DNA of 64,000 bases, from contig NZ_JBLXJC010000002.1 in NCBI RefSeq assembly GCF_048269205.1, forward strand, positions 1 through 64,000. Direction: 5' to 3'. The notes beneath the pieces were generated by a model that searched no databases, was not told the origin of the DNA, and saw only the letters and a program-made list of their open reading frames with translations. Of this stretch, positions 26,993-36,170 are shown in pieces; position 1 is the first letter of the stretch; each line of letters starts with the position of its first letter. Source of the stretch: Emcibacter sp048269205. GTDB lineage: Bacteria; Pseudomonadota; Alphaproteobacteria; Sphingomonadales; Emcibacteraceae. The position numbers were made by a program, and so were the translations under genes.

Positions 26993-28990
26993 TCAGCGCT
27001 CGGAAATACTATTGATGAATTCCTCTATTTTAGCCTGTTTCTCTTCCAGGTTATTCTCATCCTCGCCAGATGTTTCGCGGAAACAGATTTCCAGATCATC
27101 CACCAGATTAGCCATTGCGGAATAGAGTGTCTTGCCGTCAACCGGCTTGCTTATATAGTCATCCATACCCTGCAATAAATAAGTTTCCCGATCGCCGGCC
27201 ATGGCATTCGCCGTGAGGGCAATAATCGGTGTCTTGCTCTTTTTCCCCCGCAGTTCCCTGATCCGCCTTGTCGCTTCGAGCCCATCCATTTCCGGCATGT
27301 GAATGTCCATGAGAACCAGATCGAAATCACCATCTCGAACCGCCTGCAGGGCTTCAACACCATTCTGGACAAACTGTAGTGTCAGATCGTCCACCTTGAG
27401 CATGGCCTGCACAACCACCCGGTTGATATGATTGTCTTCTGCGGCCAGCACTTTCACCGGGGCCTTGCAGACAAGCCCCATCTTCTGACCAGCCTCGATT
27501 TCCTGAAGCCCTTCTCCGTTCTCGGGAATGCTTTCCTGCGCGAGCCTGACTGTAAAGCTGAAGGATGACCCCTTGCCCGGCACACTGCTGAGAGAAATCT
27601 CTCCACCCATCAGGGAGACGATCTCGCGGCATATAGCCAGTCCGAGACCGGAACCGCCAAATTTCCGTGTGGTCGATGTGTCCCCCTGGCTGAATTTTTC
27701 GAAAAGATGGGCTTCCTGCTCCATATCCAGGCCAATACCCGTGTCAATCACGGTAAATTTCAAAACCCCGGTCTCTTTTTCATCAGCAGCAAGGGAAATC
27801 CTGATCATGATGCTGCCCTGCATGGTAAACTTGACGGCATTGCTGACCAGGTTATGCAGAACCTGCCGTAAGCGCACAGGATCGCCGCGCCAGCGACGAT
27901 CAGCTGCCTCCTCGAGATTTACCTTATATTCCAGTCCCTTGGCTCGGATCCGTGCTTCCCAGAGGTCCGATATCTCCTGCAGTATCTGGCTAAGGTCAAA
28001 GGAGACATGTTCCAGCTCCATTTTCCCGGATTCCACCTTGGTCAGATCAAGAATGTCATTCAGAAGCTGTAACAGAATTTTGCCCGACCTCACTGCGGTT
28101 TTGAGGTAGCCCTCCTGCTTGTCATCCAGCCGTGTATCCTTGAGAAGAGCCAGCATTCCGAGCATGCCGTTCATCGGGGTCCTGATTTCATGGCTCATGG
28201 CGGCAAGGAAATCACTTTTTGCCCGGTTGGCCTGCTCTGCGTCTTTCCGGGAGCGCTTGTTTTCTTCCACGACCTTTTCATATGCCGCCTGTTTTTCCTT
28301 AAGCTGGCTATATGTCAGTTCAAGCTCAGTTACCTGTTTCTCCAGCAGCTTCTCCTGTTCCTCGGCCACATGCTTTTCCTTCAGCGCGACCTCGGCAAGA
28401 TGCTTATTGACGATTTTAAGGTAGGCGGAATTGCGTATGCTGCTCTCGATATTCCGGGCAAGAAGGTTGGTGAACAGGGTATAGAATCCCACCATTGTCG
28501 CCATTTCGAACCGCCCCGTGACAATAAAATAGCCAATTGCGGAAAACAGCGGCGGAATATTAAACAAAAGATAAGACTGGAAACTGGACGCCGAAGATAC
28601 CAGCGCCCCGGCCGTCATACCGGATATGGTAAAGATAACAATCAGGATATCTTCCGGGGCCGACGTCAGTATCAGAAAGCCAATCATCGAGGCCCAGACA
28701 ACGCCCGTTAGAAACGTACCAGCCTGGTAGATCCTGTACCATTTGTCGACGGTACTCATCCAGTCCGATAAATTATACAGATGCCAGGAAACAAACCTCA
28801 GGCCGCAGACCATAAACATGGCGCCCAGCCAGATAAACAGGACATTTTGCAGGACCGGCTGATAAAGGGCCCAGAAAACAAAAGAGGCAATCAGTATATT
28901 GCAGACCGCCACAAAGGGGATGCCCTTGTAAAAAAGGGCAAGCTGGTCAAGCCGGTAATCCCGATCAATCTGCTCCTGGTTGAGAGCCAT
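26993..28990 (-). CDS. membrane hybrid histidine kinase/response regulator
   Basis: Numbered from the ATG, the 665-residue protein has about six hydrophobic helices (25-180), a coiled coil (195-255), a HisKA domain with H267 in SHEIRTPMNGM, an HATPase domain (N-box HNLVSNAVKF, G boxes DTGIG and GGSGLGLA) and a receiver with D562 in LVLMDIHMPEMDG. After sensing an unknown signal at the membrane it should phosphorylate H267 and pass the phosphate to D562. No HPt protein or output regulator is adjacent, so its partner is unlinked. A TTG at 29053 with GGAG nine nt upstream would add 21 residues and is a real alternative. It is a single gene. Confidence 0.88.
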   Translation of the reverse strand: MALNQEQIDRDYRLDQLALFYKGIPFVAVCNILIASFVFWALYQPVLQNVLFIWLGAMFMVCGLRFVSWHLYNLSDWMSTVDKWYRIYQAGTFLTGVVWASMIGFLILTSAPEDILIVIFTISGMTAGALVSSASSFQSYLLFNIPPLFSAIGYFIVTGRFEMATMVGFYTLFTNLLARNIESSIRNSAYLKIVNKHLAEVALKEKHVAEEQEKLLEKQVTELELTYSQLKEKQAAYEKVVEENKRSRKDAEQANRAKSDFLAAMSHEIRTPMNGMLGMLALLKDTRLDDKQEGYLKTAVRSGKILLQLLNDILDLTKVESGKMELEHVSFDLSQILQEISDLWEARIRAKGLEYKVNLEEAADRRWRGDPVRLRQVLHNLVSNAVKFTMQGSIMIRISLAADEKETGVLKFTVIDTGIGLDMEQEAHLFEKFSQGDTSTTRKFGGSGLGLAICREIVSLMGGEISLSSVPGKGSSFSFTVRLAQESIPENGEGLQEIEAGQKMGLVCKAPVKVLAAEDNHINRVVVQAMLKVDDLTLQFVQNGVEALQAVRDGDFDLVLMDIHMPEMDGLEATRRIRELRGKKSKTPIIALTANAMAGDRETYLLQGMDDYISKPVDGKTLYSAMANLVDDLEICFRETSGEDENNLEEKQAKIEEFINSISER

Positions 28991-29204
28991 ACTCTGACCG
29001 AACGCCGGTGACAACGGGGAAATCGGCTCCTTGTTGACCGAAAACAAAAACAATTCCTGCTACTCCATGAAAACTTCTGGTTGTCAGAGTATGACGTCAT
29101 CGTTAATTTTTTACTAGCGATGACGCTACATTTGACTTTTCTTATATTTATTTTCCGGCAGACATACAACCCTGGCGGAATAAAGTCCCCCAGGGTTCGA
29201 AATT

Positions 29205-29230
29205 AAAAAAGCCGCTCCGGAAAGAGCGGC
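29205..29230 (-). terminator. terminator after rpsD
   Basis: In the minus direction GCCGCTC and GAGCGGC form a stem with a 6-nt loop and lead into TTTTTT. It lies 27 nt after the rpsD stop. Confidence 0.85.
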
Positions 29231-29256
29231 CTTTTCAGATTAAGTATCGATACCGA

Positions 29257-29874
29257 TTAGCGTGAGTAGAACTCGACGATCAGGTTCGGTTCCATCTGCA
29301 CCGGATAGGGAATTTCATCCAGGACCGGCTGACGCAGGAAAGTCACCTTGTAGCCGTTATCTTCAACAGTAAGATATTCCGGCACTTCACGCTCGGCTGA
29401 TTCCAGACCCTGGATTACCATCGGCACCTGACGTGATTTCTCACGGATTTCAATCACATCGCCCGGCTTCACCTGGTAAGAGGGGATATTCACTTTCTTG
29501 CCGTTCACTTTCACATGTCCGTGGTTCACGAACTGGCGTGAGGCAAAAACAGTCGGTACGAATTTGGCGCGATAAACTACCGCATCCAGACGACGCTCCA
29601 GCAGACCTACGAGGATTTCACCAGTGTCACCTTTCTGGCGATCGGCTTCCTTGTAGATGCGTTTGAACTGTTTTTCAGTGATATTGCCATAGTAGCCTTT
29701 CAGCTTCTGTTTGGCGCGCAGCTGAATACCGAAGTCGGACAGTTTGCCGCGACGACCCTGGCCGTGCTGGCCCGGTCCATATTCGCGACGGTTTACGGGA
29801 GACTTCGGACGACCCCAGATGTTTTCGCCCAACCGGCGGTCGATTTTATACTTGGATTGAATTCGTTTTGTCAT
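29257..29874 (-). CDS. rpsD: 30S ribosomal protein S4
   Basis: The 205-residue protein has the S4 N-terminal domain (KYKIDRRLGENIWG, REYGPGQHGQGRR) and an S4 RNA-binding domain (LERRLDAVVYRAKFVPT, ASRQFVNHGHVKVNGKKVNIPSYQV). There are no zinc-binding Cys residues at the N terminus, so it is the C-minus form. It is a primary 16S rRNA-binding assembly protein. As is common in alphaproteobacteria it lies outside the large ribosomal operons and is monocistronic with its own terminator. Confidence 0.98.
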   Translation of the reverse strand: MTKRIQSKYKIDRRLGENIWGRPKSPVNRREYGPGQHGQGRRGKLSDFGIQLRAKQKLKGYYGNITEKQFKRIYKEADRQKGDTGEILVGLLERRLDAVVYRAKFVPTVFASRQFVNHGHVKVNGKKVNIPSYQVKPGDVIEIREKSRQVPMVIQGLESAEREVPEYLTVEDNGYKVTFLRQPVLDEIPYPVQMEPNLIVEFYSR

Positions 29875-30049
29875 GTTCTCGAATCGCTTGTGTTAAGAGT
29901 TAAAATTCAGCGCCGCAGCCCCGATTCCGACAATGGAGGAAACAGACTGCGCAACCCGGGAACTGCCCCCGAGTCATTACGATGGGCGGAATATATAGGG
30001 ATAAGTCTCAGAGTCAACGGGAAAAGGCGGGAAATACAGGGAAAACCCT

Positions 30050-30862
30050 TTATTTCTTCCCGGTTTTACCTTTTTCCGCCTTTTCCTTCTGCCATTCCGG
30101 ACCGCCGCCGGTGGCGAGCGAGCGGATGACCCCGCGGAGCGTCCTGACCTCTTCCTGGGTAAACTGGGCCCGGGTCAGCATGTTGCGCAGGTTCCGCACC
30201 ATGGTCGGACGGCGCTTTTCATGACGCAGATAGCCCGCCTCCATCAGTTCCCCTTCCAGATGGTCGAACAGCTGCTGCATCTCCTCGCCCGTCGCGGGCG
30301 TGGTTTCCAGCGTCGGGGTATAACTTTCCGGGGTCTGGTCCCCAGCCTGAAACCATTCATAGGCCAACACCACGACCGCCTGGGCCAGGTTAAGACTGGC
30401 GAAGGCGGGATTGAGCGGCACCGAGACAATGGCATCACAGGGGGCCACATCCTCATTCCTGAGTCCGGCCTTTTCCGGCCCGAACAACAGGCCCACTTTC
30501 AAGCCCTGGTCCACCCTGTCCCGCATCACTTCTGCACATTTGCGGGGGGTGATGATCGGTTTGACCATATCGCGCATGCGGGCCGTGGTGGCATAAACAT
30601 GATGCAGGTCCTGGATGGCATCCGCCGTAGTGGCATAAACCTTGGCATTTTCCAGCACCACATCGGCTCCGGCTGCCGCCGGCCAGGCGGCTTCATTGGG
30701 CCAGCCGTCCCGCGGAGCGACAAGGCGCAGGTCCGTCAGGCCGAAATTATACATAGCCCGGACTACCTTGCCGATATTCTCGCCAAGCTGCGCCCCGACC
30801 AGGATGATGGCCGGACCGTTGTCATGAAGGATGGGGGCTTGAGTGCTGTCTGTTCCGGCCAT
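30050..30862 (-). CDS. trmJ: tRNA (cytidine/uridine-2'-O)-methyltransferase TrmJ-type
   Basis: A 270-residue SpoU/SPOUT enzyme. AIILVGAQLGENIGKVVRAM-YNFGL (motif 1 Asn), GLLFGPEKAGLRNEDVAPCD (motif 2) and VPLNPAFASLNLAQAVVVLAYE (motif 3) form the trefoil-knot SAM site. A C-terminal extension (RRPTMVRNLRNMLTRAQFTQEEV) is typical of TrmJ, which methylates position 32 of several tRNAs. It starts 3 nt after the hotdog-like gene and is the last gene of the aroG-nadE-gltX-cysS run. Confidence 0.9.
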   Translation of the reverse strand: MAGTDSTQAPILHDNGPAIILVGAQLGENIGKVVRAMYNFGLTDLRLVAPRDGWPNEAAWPAAAGADVVLENAKVYATTADAIQDLHHVYATTARMRDMVKPIITPRKCAEVMRDRVDQGLKVGLLFGPEKAGLRNEDVAPCDAIVSVPLNPAFASLNLAQAVVVLAYEWFQAGDQTPESYTPTLETTPATGEEMQQLFDHLEGELMEAGYLRHEKRRPTMVRNLRNMLTRAQFTQEEVRTLRGVIRSLATGGGPEWQKEKAEKGKTGKK

Positions 30863-30865
30863 GGT

Positions 30866-31588
30866 CTAGTCGATCTTGATCCACAGGCATTTGGAAACAC
30901 CCAGAAGTTCACCATCCCTTGAATAGATAGCGGCGCCGGACAGCATCTTGCGGCTTTCATCCCGTTTGATCGGCCAGGCAACAACGATATAATCTTCGTT
31001 CTTGTCCAGTTCCCGTTTCAGCACCAGCTTCTGGTTGGCGATCAGGGCCTTTTCGCCGGGCTCGAAGATGGCCCAGGCGCTGGGACAATCCAGAACGGCG
31101 GCCATTTCCCGCTGAGAGATTTTGTCGCCCTCAAGATAGAGATGCGGCCGCCAGACACAGGCGATCAGCCCATCGTCGCGACCGGCCACAGGACCGGTCA
31201 TCAGGTGCGGCGCGTCATGGGGATCGCGTTTGTCGCCACAGATGTAACACTCGCGGAAGGGATTATAGGCCGGAAACACGACCGCCTTCTCAGCGGCCAG
31301 CGCCTCATCAAAGGTCACAGGTCCGGGCACATCGGCCAGCACAGCATCCGTATCATCGAACTCTTCTCCCTGCACGATCAGGGTGTCGTCCTGCATCAGG
31401 CTGGATTTGCCGTCTTTCAGTTCCAGGGTCAGCGGCACTTCCATGGGGATCGGCTTGAACAGGTTGACCTGGGCCGTCACCGGATAGGGTTTCTCCAAAG
31501 CCTCTACGGCGAGCCCGATGGCATAACCGCCGTTGGCGCCAAACGGCGGGCCCTGGTATTTTTTATCGATGATCAATTGTTCTGACAT
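30866..31588 (-). CDS. tandem hotdog-like (thioesterase superfamily) protein, function unknown
   Basis: A 240-residue protein. The N-terminal half (YQGPPFGANGGYAIGLAVEAL, then TAQVNLFKPIPMEVPLTLEL) looks like an acyl-CoA thioesterase-type hotdog. After a CYICGDKRDPHD motif the second half (GLIACVWRPHLYLEGDKI, AAVLDCPSAWAI) resembles another. The Cys-x2-Cys is common in this uncharacterised family. No signal peptide. It lies between cysS and trmJ with gaps of 2 and 3 nt, so it is in a translation-related operon, but nothing shows a link to tRNA. Thioesterase activity is a family-level inference; the catalytic residue is not evident. Confidence 0.72.
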   Translation of the reverse strand: MSEQLIIDKKYQGPPFGANGGYAIGLAVEALEKPYPVTAQVNLFKPIPMEVPLTLELKDGKSSLMQDDTLIVQGEEFDDTDAVLADVPGPVTFDEALAAEKAVVFPAYNPFRECYICGDKRDPHDAPHLMTGPVAGRDDGLIACVWRPHLYLEGDKISQREMAAVLDCPSAWAIFEPGEKALIANQKLVLKRELDKNEDYIVVAWPIKRDESRKMLSGAAIYSRDGELLGVSKCLWIKID

Positions 31589-31590
31589 GG

Positions 31591-33078
31591 TTACTGCCTT
31601 TCCCAGGTGGTGCCCTCGGGCCCGTCTTTCAGGATTACGCCTTGAGCGGCCAGTTCATCCCTGATCTGATCTGCATGGGCGAAGTCCTTGTTTTTCTTAG
31701 AGATTGCCCGTTCATTGATAAGCTTTTGGATTTCGTCGTCAGAAATCGCGCCCTCGGCCACCTCGACTTTGAACCAGTCCTGATCCAGCAGTAAACCAAG
31801 GAGCTGAGCAGAAACTTTCAAATCAACACCATTCTGAAGTCTTTGCTCTTCAGTAATATCTGTTCGAGTTGAAAAAAGAGAAATTGCATCATCAACCTGA
31901 TCATCCATAGGCTCTAAACGATTATCCATAATAATTTGAGCCTTCTCTCGCGGATTGCTGGCCTCCTTTGCAAGCTTATTCAATTCTGCGATTGCTTTTG
32001 GTGTATTCAAGTCATCCCTCAAAGCGTGCAGAACATCGTCAGAGACTTTTCCTATAATCTCATTTTCTTTGCTCAACTCTTTGATTTTCTTTTCTGCTTC
32101 GTTGCAAACCCGGTACCAGCGGTCAAGCTGCTTTTTCGCCTGCTGAATACCGGAGCGGCTGAAATCCAGCGGCTGGCGATAGTGGGCAGAAAGCAGCGCC
32201 ATGCGGATCGCTTCGCCCTTGACGCCTTCCTCCAGCAGTTCATGGACTGTGATGAAATTGCCCAGGGACTTGGACATTTTCTCACCTTCCACAGTCAAAT
32301 ATCCGTTATGCATCCAGTAGCGCGCCAGCGGCGCGCCGTCATGGGCGCAGCGGCTCTGGGCGATTTCGTTCTCATGGTGCGGGAAAATCAGATCAAGCCC
32401 GCCGCCATGGATGTCGATGGTTTCGCCCAGCACATCCTCGATCATGCAGCTGCATTCCAGGTGCCAGCCGGGCCGACCCCGGCCCCAGGGGCTGTCCCAG
32501 CCGGGCTGGTCGTCTGTACTCGGTTTCCACAGCACAAAATCGGTGGGGTCTCTTTTATAGCTCGCCACCTCGACCCGGGCCCCGGCAATCAGCTCGTCCA
32601 GGGTACGGTTACTGAGCTCGCCATAATTTTCCATGCTCGGCACATTGAACAGCACATGACCGTCCGCTTCGTAGGCATGGCCCTTTTCGATCAGGGTTTC
32701 CACCATGCGGATCATCTGGGGAATATAGTCGGTCGCCCGGGGCCGTTCATCCGGCAGCTCCGCATTCAGCGCACCCATATCCTCTTCATAGATGCGGGTG
32801 AATTTTTCCGTGATGGCGGAAATATCCTCACCGCTTTCCCGGGCGGCTTCGATAATCTTGTCATCGATGTCCGTGATGTTGCGGGCATAGGTGAGCTTGG
32901 GATAATCATGGCGCAACAGCCTGGCCAGCAGATCAAACACCACCACCGGGCGGGCGTTACCCACATGGGCATAGTTATAGACCGTAGGTCCGCAGACATA
33001 CATTTTCACATGGGCGGGGTCGAGAGGAACGAACGCCTTCTTCTTCTTCGTCAGCGTGTTGTAAACCTCCAGTGTCAT
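31591..33078 (-). CDS. cysS: cysteinyl-tRNA synthetase
   Basis: A 495-residue class Ia synthetase. The HIGH-type motif is in CGPTVYNYAHVGNARP, with the zinc Cys just before it. LECSCM, GGGLDLIFPHHENEIAQS and EGEKMSKSLGNF (KMSKS) follow. It charges tRNA-Cys. The start overlaps the gltX stop (ATGA). The stretch at about 31800-32110, which encodes the helical part after KMSKS, is visibly richer in A and T than the rest, although the frame stays open. Confidence 0.97.
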   Translation of the reverse strand: MTLEVYNTLTKKKKAFVPLDPAHVKMYVCGPTVYNYAHVGNARPVVVFDLLARLLRHDYPKLTYARNITDIDDKIIEAARESGEDISAITEKFTRIYEEDMGALNAELPDERPRATDYIPQMIRMVETLIEKGHAYEADGHVLFNVPSMENYGELSNRTLDELIAGARVEVASYKRDPTDFVLWKPSTDDQPGWDSPWGRGRPGWHLECSCMIEDVLGETIDIHGGGLDLIFPHHENEIAQSRCAHDGAPLARYWMHNGYLTVEGEKMSKSLGNFITVHELLEEGVKGEAIRMALLSAHYRQPLDFSRSGIQQAKKQLDRWYRVCNEAEKKIKELSKENEIIGKVSDDVLHALRDDLNTPKAIAELNKLAKEASNPREKAQIIMDNRLEPMDDQVDDAISLFSTRTDITEEQRLQNGVDLKVSAQLLGLLLDQDWFKVEVAEGAISDDEIQKLINERAISKKNKDFAHADQIRDELAAQGVILKDGPEGTTWERQ

Positions 33079-34412
33079 GATGTCTCACCCCGCAGTCTGT
33101 CGACCAGCTTATCGCGGCCGATCAGCGGCAGCAAGGGGGCCATTTCCGGGCCATGGTCCATGCCGGTGATGGCCTGCCGCAACGGCAGGAACAGAGCCTT
33201 GCCCTTGGTGCCTGTGGCGTCCTTGATCGCCGTGGTCCAGGCCTTCCAGCTGGTTTCATCCAGGTCACCTTCCGGAAGCAGGCTCAGAGCTTTGGTCATA
33301 AAGTCCTTATCCTCGATAATCGGGACAACCGGTCCGTTGACAAGTTTCGCCCAGCCCTGCACATCGGACAATTTATTAATGTTAGGCCTTAAAGTTTGCC
33401 ACAAAGCCTTTGAAATTCCTTCCATTTCCTGCCTGATATTCACCTGATCATAGTCGGTCATATGCAGGATTTTGGCGTTCAGAACTTCCAGGTCATGGGG
33501 ATCGAACTTGGCCGTGGAGCGACTGTAGCTGGAGAAATCGAAGCCCTCAATTAACGGCTCGAGCGTAGTGAAAGGCTCCACATCCATATTCGAACCGAGC
33601 CTCGCAAGAAGGCAGTTGATGGCCATGGGCTCGAAACCTTCCTCTTCCCGATAGCTTTCGATGCTGGCGGTGCCGAAGCGCTTGGAAAGCCCCTCGCCGC
33701 CCTTGCCGGTCAGCAGGCTGAAATGGGCATAGGCTGGTGTCTTGCCGCCCAGGGCTTCAAAGATCTGGGTCTGGACTGCGCTGTTGGTGGCATGGTCCTC
33801 GCCACGCATGATATGGGTGATGCCATACTCGATATCATCCACCACCGACGGCAGGGTATAGAGGTAAGAGCCATCCTCCCGGATCAGGATCGGATCGCTC
33901 AGCGCTTCCAGATCAAAACTCTGATGGCCCTTGACCAGGTCTTCCCATTCCACACGGGCGGGCAAATCCAGCTTGAACCGCCAGTGGGGTTTGCGCCCTT
34001 CCACTTCATAGGCGGCGATCTGCTCCAAGGTCAGCTTCAATGCCTCCCGGTCATAGACCGGCGGCTTGCCCTGTCCCAGCTTGATCTTGCGTTTGAGGTC
34101 CAGTTCCACAGCCGTTTCATAACAGGGATAAAGCCGTCCTTCGGCTTTCAGCTTTTCCGCCGCCGCATCATATTTTTCCATGCAGTCCGACTGGCGGAAA
34201 CAATCGTCCCAGTCTAGCCCCAGCCATGTGAGGTCGATCTTGATCAGTTCGGCAAATTCTTCCGTAGAGCGTTCCCGGTCGGTATCGTCCAGACGCAGGA
34301 TGAACTCCCCCCCCTGCTGGCGGGCAAACAGCCAGTTGACCAAAGCGGTTCGGACATTGCCCACATGAATCTTGCCGGTCGGGCTTGGCGCAAAGCGTAC
34401 TTTTACAGTCAT
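33075..34412 (-). CDS. gltX: glutamyl-tRNA synthetase
   Basis: A 445-residue class Ib synthetase. FAPSPTGKIHVGNVRTALVN is the HIGH region, and EGLSKRFGTASI is the KMSKS region with its first Lys replaced by Gly. Alphaproteobacteria often carry two GltX proteins. This one is short and has a variant signature, so it may be the second form that also charges or prefers tRNA-Gln. It ends on the cysS start (4-nt overlap), and nadE is 40 nt upstream. Confidence 0.93.
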   Translation of the reverse strand: MTVKVRFAPSPTGKIHVGNVRTALVNWLFARQQGGEFILRLDDTDRERSTEEFAELIKIDLTWLGLDWDDCFRQSDCMEKYDAAAEKLKAEGRLYPCYETAVELDLKRKIKLGQGKPPVYDREALKLTLEQIAAYEVEGRKPHWRFKLDLPARVEWEDLVKGHQSFDLEALSDPILIREDGSYLYTLPSVVDDIEYGITHIMRGEDHATNSAVQTQIFEALGGKTPAYAHFSLLTGKGGEGLSKRFGTASIESYREEEGFEPMAINCLLARLGSNMDVEPFTTLEPLIEGFDFSSYSRSTAKFDPHDLEVLNAKILHMTDYDQVNIRQEMEGISKALWQTLRPNINKLSDVQGWAKLVNGPVVPIIEDKDFMTKALSLLPEGDLDETSWKAWTTAIKDATGTKGKALFLPLRQAITGMDHGPEMAPLLPLIGRDKLVDRLRGETS

Positions 34413-34452
34413 TTATTATCTCTCTGGTATTTCCCTGTAACCCGAAGTTTTG

Positions 34453-36150
34453 TCAGGCATCCAGATCCTGCAGACGCGCATTTCGATAACCATGCGTAAT
34501 CGGATAACGCCGGTCACGTCCGAAATTGCGTCGGGTGATTTTAACCCCCGGGGGCGACTGACGTCTTTTATATTCTGCCACATAGAGCAAATGCTCGATC
34601 CGTGCAACCGTTTCTGCATCATGGCCCCGGGCAACAATCTCCTTGAACGCCAGTTCCTTCTCGATCAGGCATTCCAGAATATCATCCAGAATATCATAGG
34701 GTGGCAAGCTGTCTTCGTCTTTCTGGTCGGGACGCAGCTCGGCTGTCGGCGGTTTGGAAATGATATTTTCCGGAATCACCTGGCCATCCGGACCAAGCCC
34801 GCCGACCGGGTGTTCCTCATTGCGCCACTGACACAGCTTGAAAACATCCGTCTTGTAGATGTCCTTGAGTACGGAATAACCGCCACACATATCGCCGTAC
34901 AGGGTGGCGTATCCCACAGACATCTCCGACTTGTTGCCGGTGGTCAGAACCATGTAGCCGAATTTGTTGCTGATCGCCATCAGCAGCATGCCGCGAAAGC
35001 GGCTCTGGATATTTTCCTCGGTGATGTCCGGTTCTGTGCCGGCGAACTGGCCGGCCAGCATATCATCAAAGGCGTTTACCGCCGGGACAATGGGGATACT
35101 GTCGATACGGGCGCCCATCATTTCGGCGCACTGGGCGGCATCCAGCAGGCTTTCCTGGCTTGTATATTTGGACGGCATCATCACCAGATGAACCCGGTCC
35201 GCGCCCAGGGCATCCACCGCCACGGCGGCGCTGAGCGCACTGTCGATGCCACCGGACATGCCAAGGATTACACCGGGAAAGCGGTTCTTTTCCACATAGT
35301 CCCGAAGGCCCAGCATCATGGCCTGATACATGGCGGCGCTACCGTTGCCGGCCTTGCGAATGTCACCTTTTTCACAGACCCAGCCGGACGGCGTTCGGGT
35401 CCAGTCGGTGATGGTCAGGTCCTCGATCCAGCTTTCCACCTGAACAGCCAGCTCATAGTCCCTGTTCAGGACAAAGGTTCCGCCATCAAATACAAGTTCG
35501 TCCTGGCCGCCCACCTGGTTCACATAGATCAGTGGCAATTCGCTTTCCTGCACCCGTTTCAGGGCAAGCTGGAGGCGCTCGTTATATTTGCCGCGTTCGT
35601 AGGGCGATGCGTTTGTGACCACCAGGATTTCGGCCCCGGTCTCGGTAAGGCATTCCGTCACATCCGGATACCACATATCCTCGCAGATCACGATGCCGAG
35701 TTTGACACCGCGGAAATTGATCGGCCCCTGCAACGGCCCTTCGTCGAAGATGCGCATTTCGTCAAAAACGCCGTAGTTGGGCAGGTCATGCTTATAGCGT
35801 ATCGCCGCCACCTTGCCACCCTCCAGCAGCAGGGCAGCATTATAGAGCTTCTGTTCTTCCGGTTTATCCCCGTCTGCGGTCCAGCAGCAGCCAATCAGCA
35901 TGGCCGGGCCACCGTCCGCCGTGATCTTGGCGAGCTCTTTAACCTTGGCCATGGACTGACGCTGAAAAACGGGTTTCAGGACCAGATCTTCCGGCGGATA
36001 GCCAAGCAGGATCAGTTCGCTATAGACGACAATATCAGCCCCCCCGGCCGCTGCCCTGTCCCGCGCCTCGATAATCTTTCGGGCATTGCCTTCCAGATCA
36101 CCTACGGTCGGGTTCAGGGTCGCCAGCGCGATCTTGAGACTGTTTGTCAT
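34453..36150 (-). CDS. nadE: glutamine-dependent NAD+ synthetase
   Basis: A 565-residue two-domain enzyme. The N-terminal nitrilase-type glutaminase domain has the Glu in VVYSELILLGYPPEDLVL, the Lys in RYKHDLPNYGVFDE and the Cys in GIVICEDMWYPD. The C-terminal synthetase domain has the ATP loop GMSGGIDSALSAAVAVDALG, then TTGNKSEMSVGYATLYGDMC. It amidates NaAD to NAD+. AAGGAG lies 5 nt before the ATG. It sits between aroG and gltX in a same-strand run. Confidence 0.97.
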   Translation of the reverse strand: MTNSLKIALATLNPTVGDLEGNARKIIEARDRAAAGGADIVVYSELILLGYPPEDLVLKPVFQRQSMAKVKELAKITADGGPAMLIGCCWTADGDKPEEQKLYNAALLLEGGKVAAIRYKHDLPNYGVFDEMRIFDEGPLQGPINFRGVKLGIVICEDMWYPDVTECLTETGAEILVVTNASPYERGKYNERLQLALKRVQESELPLIYVNQVGGQDELVFDGGTFVLNRDYELAVQVESWIEDLTITDWTRTPSGWVCEKGDIRKAGNGSAAMYQAMMLGLRDYVEKNRFPGVILGMSGGIDSALSAAVAVDALGADRVHLVMMPSKYTSQESLLDAAQCAEMMGARIDSIPIVPAVNAFDDMLAGQFAGTEPDITEENIQSRFRGMLLMAISNKFGYMVLTTGNKSEMSVGYATLYGDMCGGYSVLKDIYKTDVFKLCQWRNEEHPVGGLGPDGQVIPENIISKPPTAELRPDQKDEDSLPPYDILDDILECLIEKELAFKEIVARGHDAETVARIEHLLYVAEYKRRQSPPGVKITRRNFGRDRRYPITHGYRNARLQDLDA

Positions 36151-36170
36151 CTTTACTCCTTAAGCCTGCC

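Noticed and set aside
29168..29197. AACCCTGG/CCAGGGTT inverted repeat beside the rpsD terminator
   Set aside because: No T-run on either strand and no second copy seen; the true rpsD terminator is the adjacent hairpin at 29205-29230.
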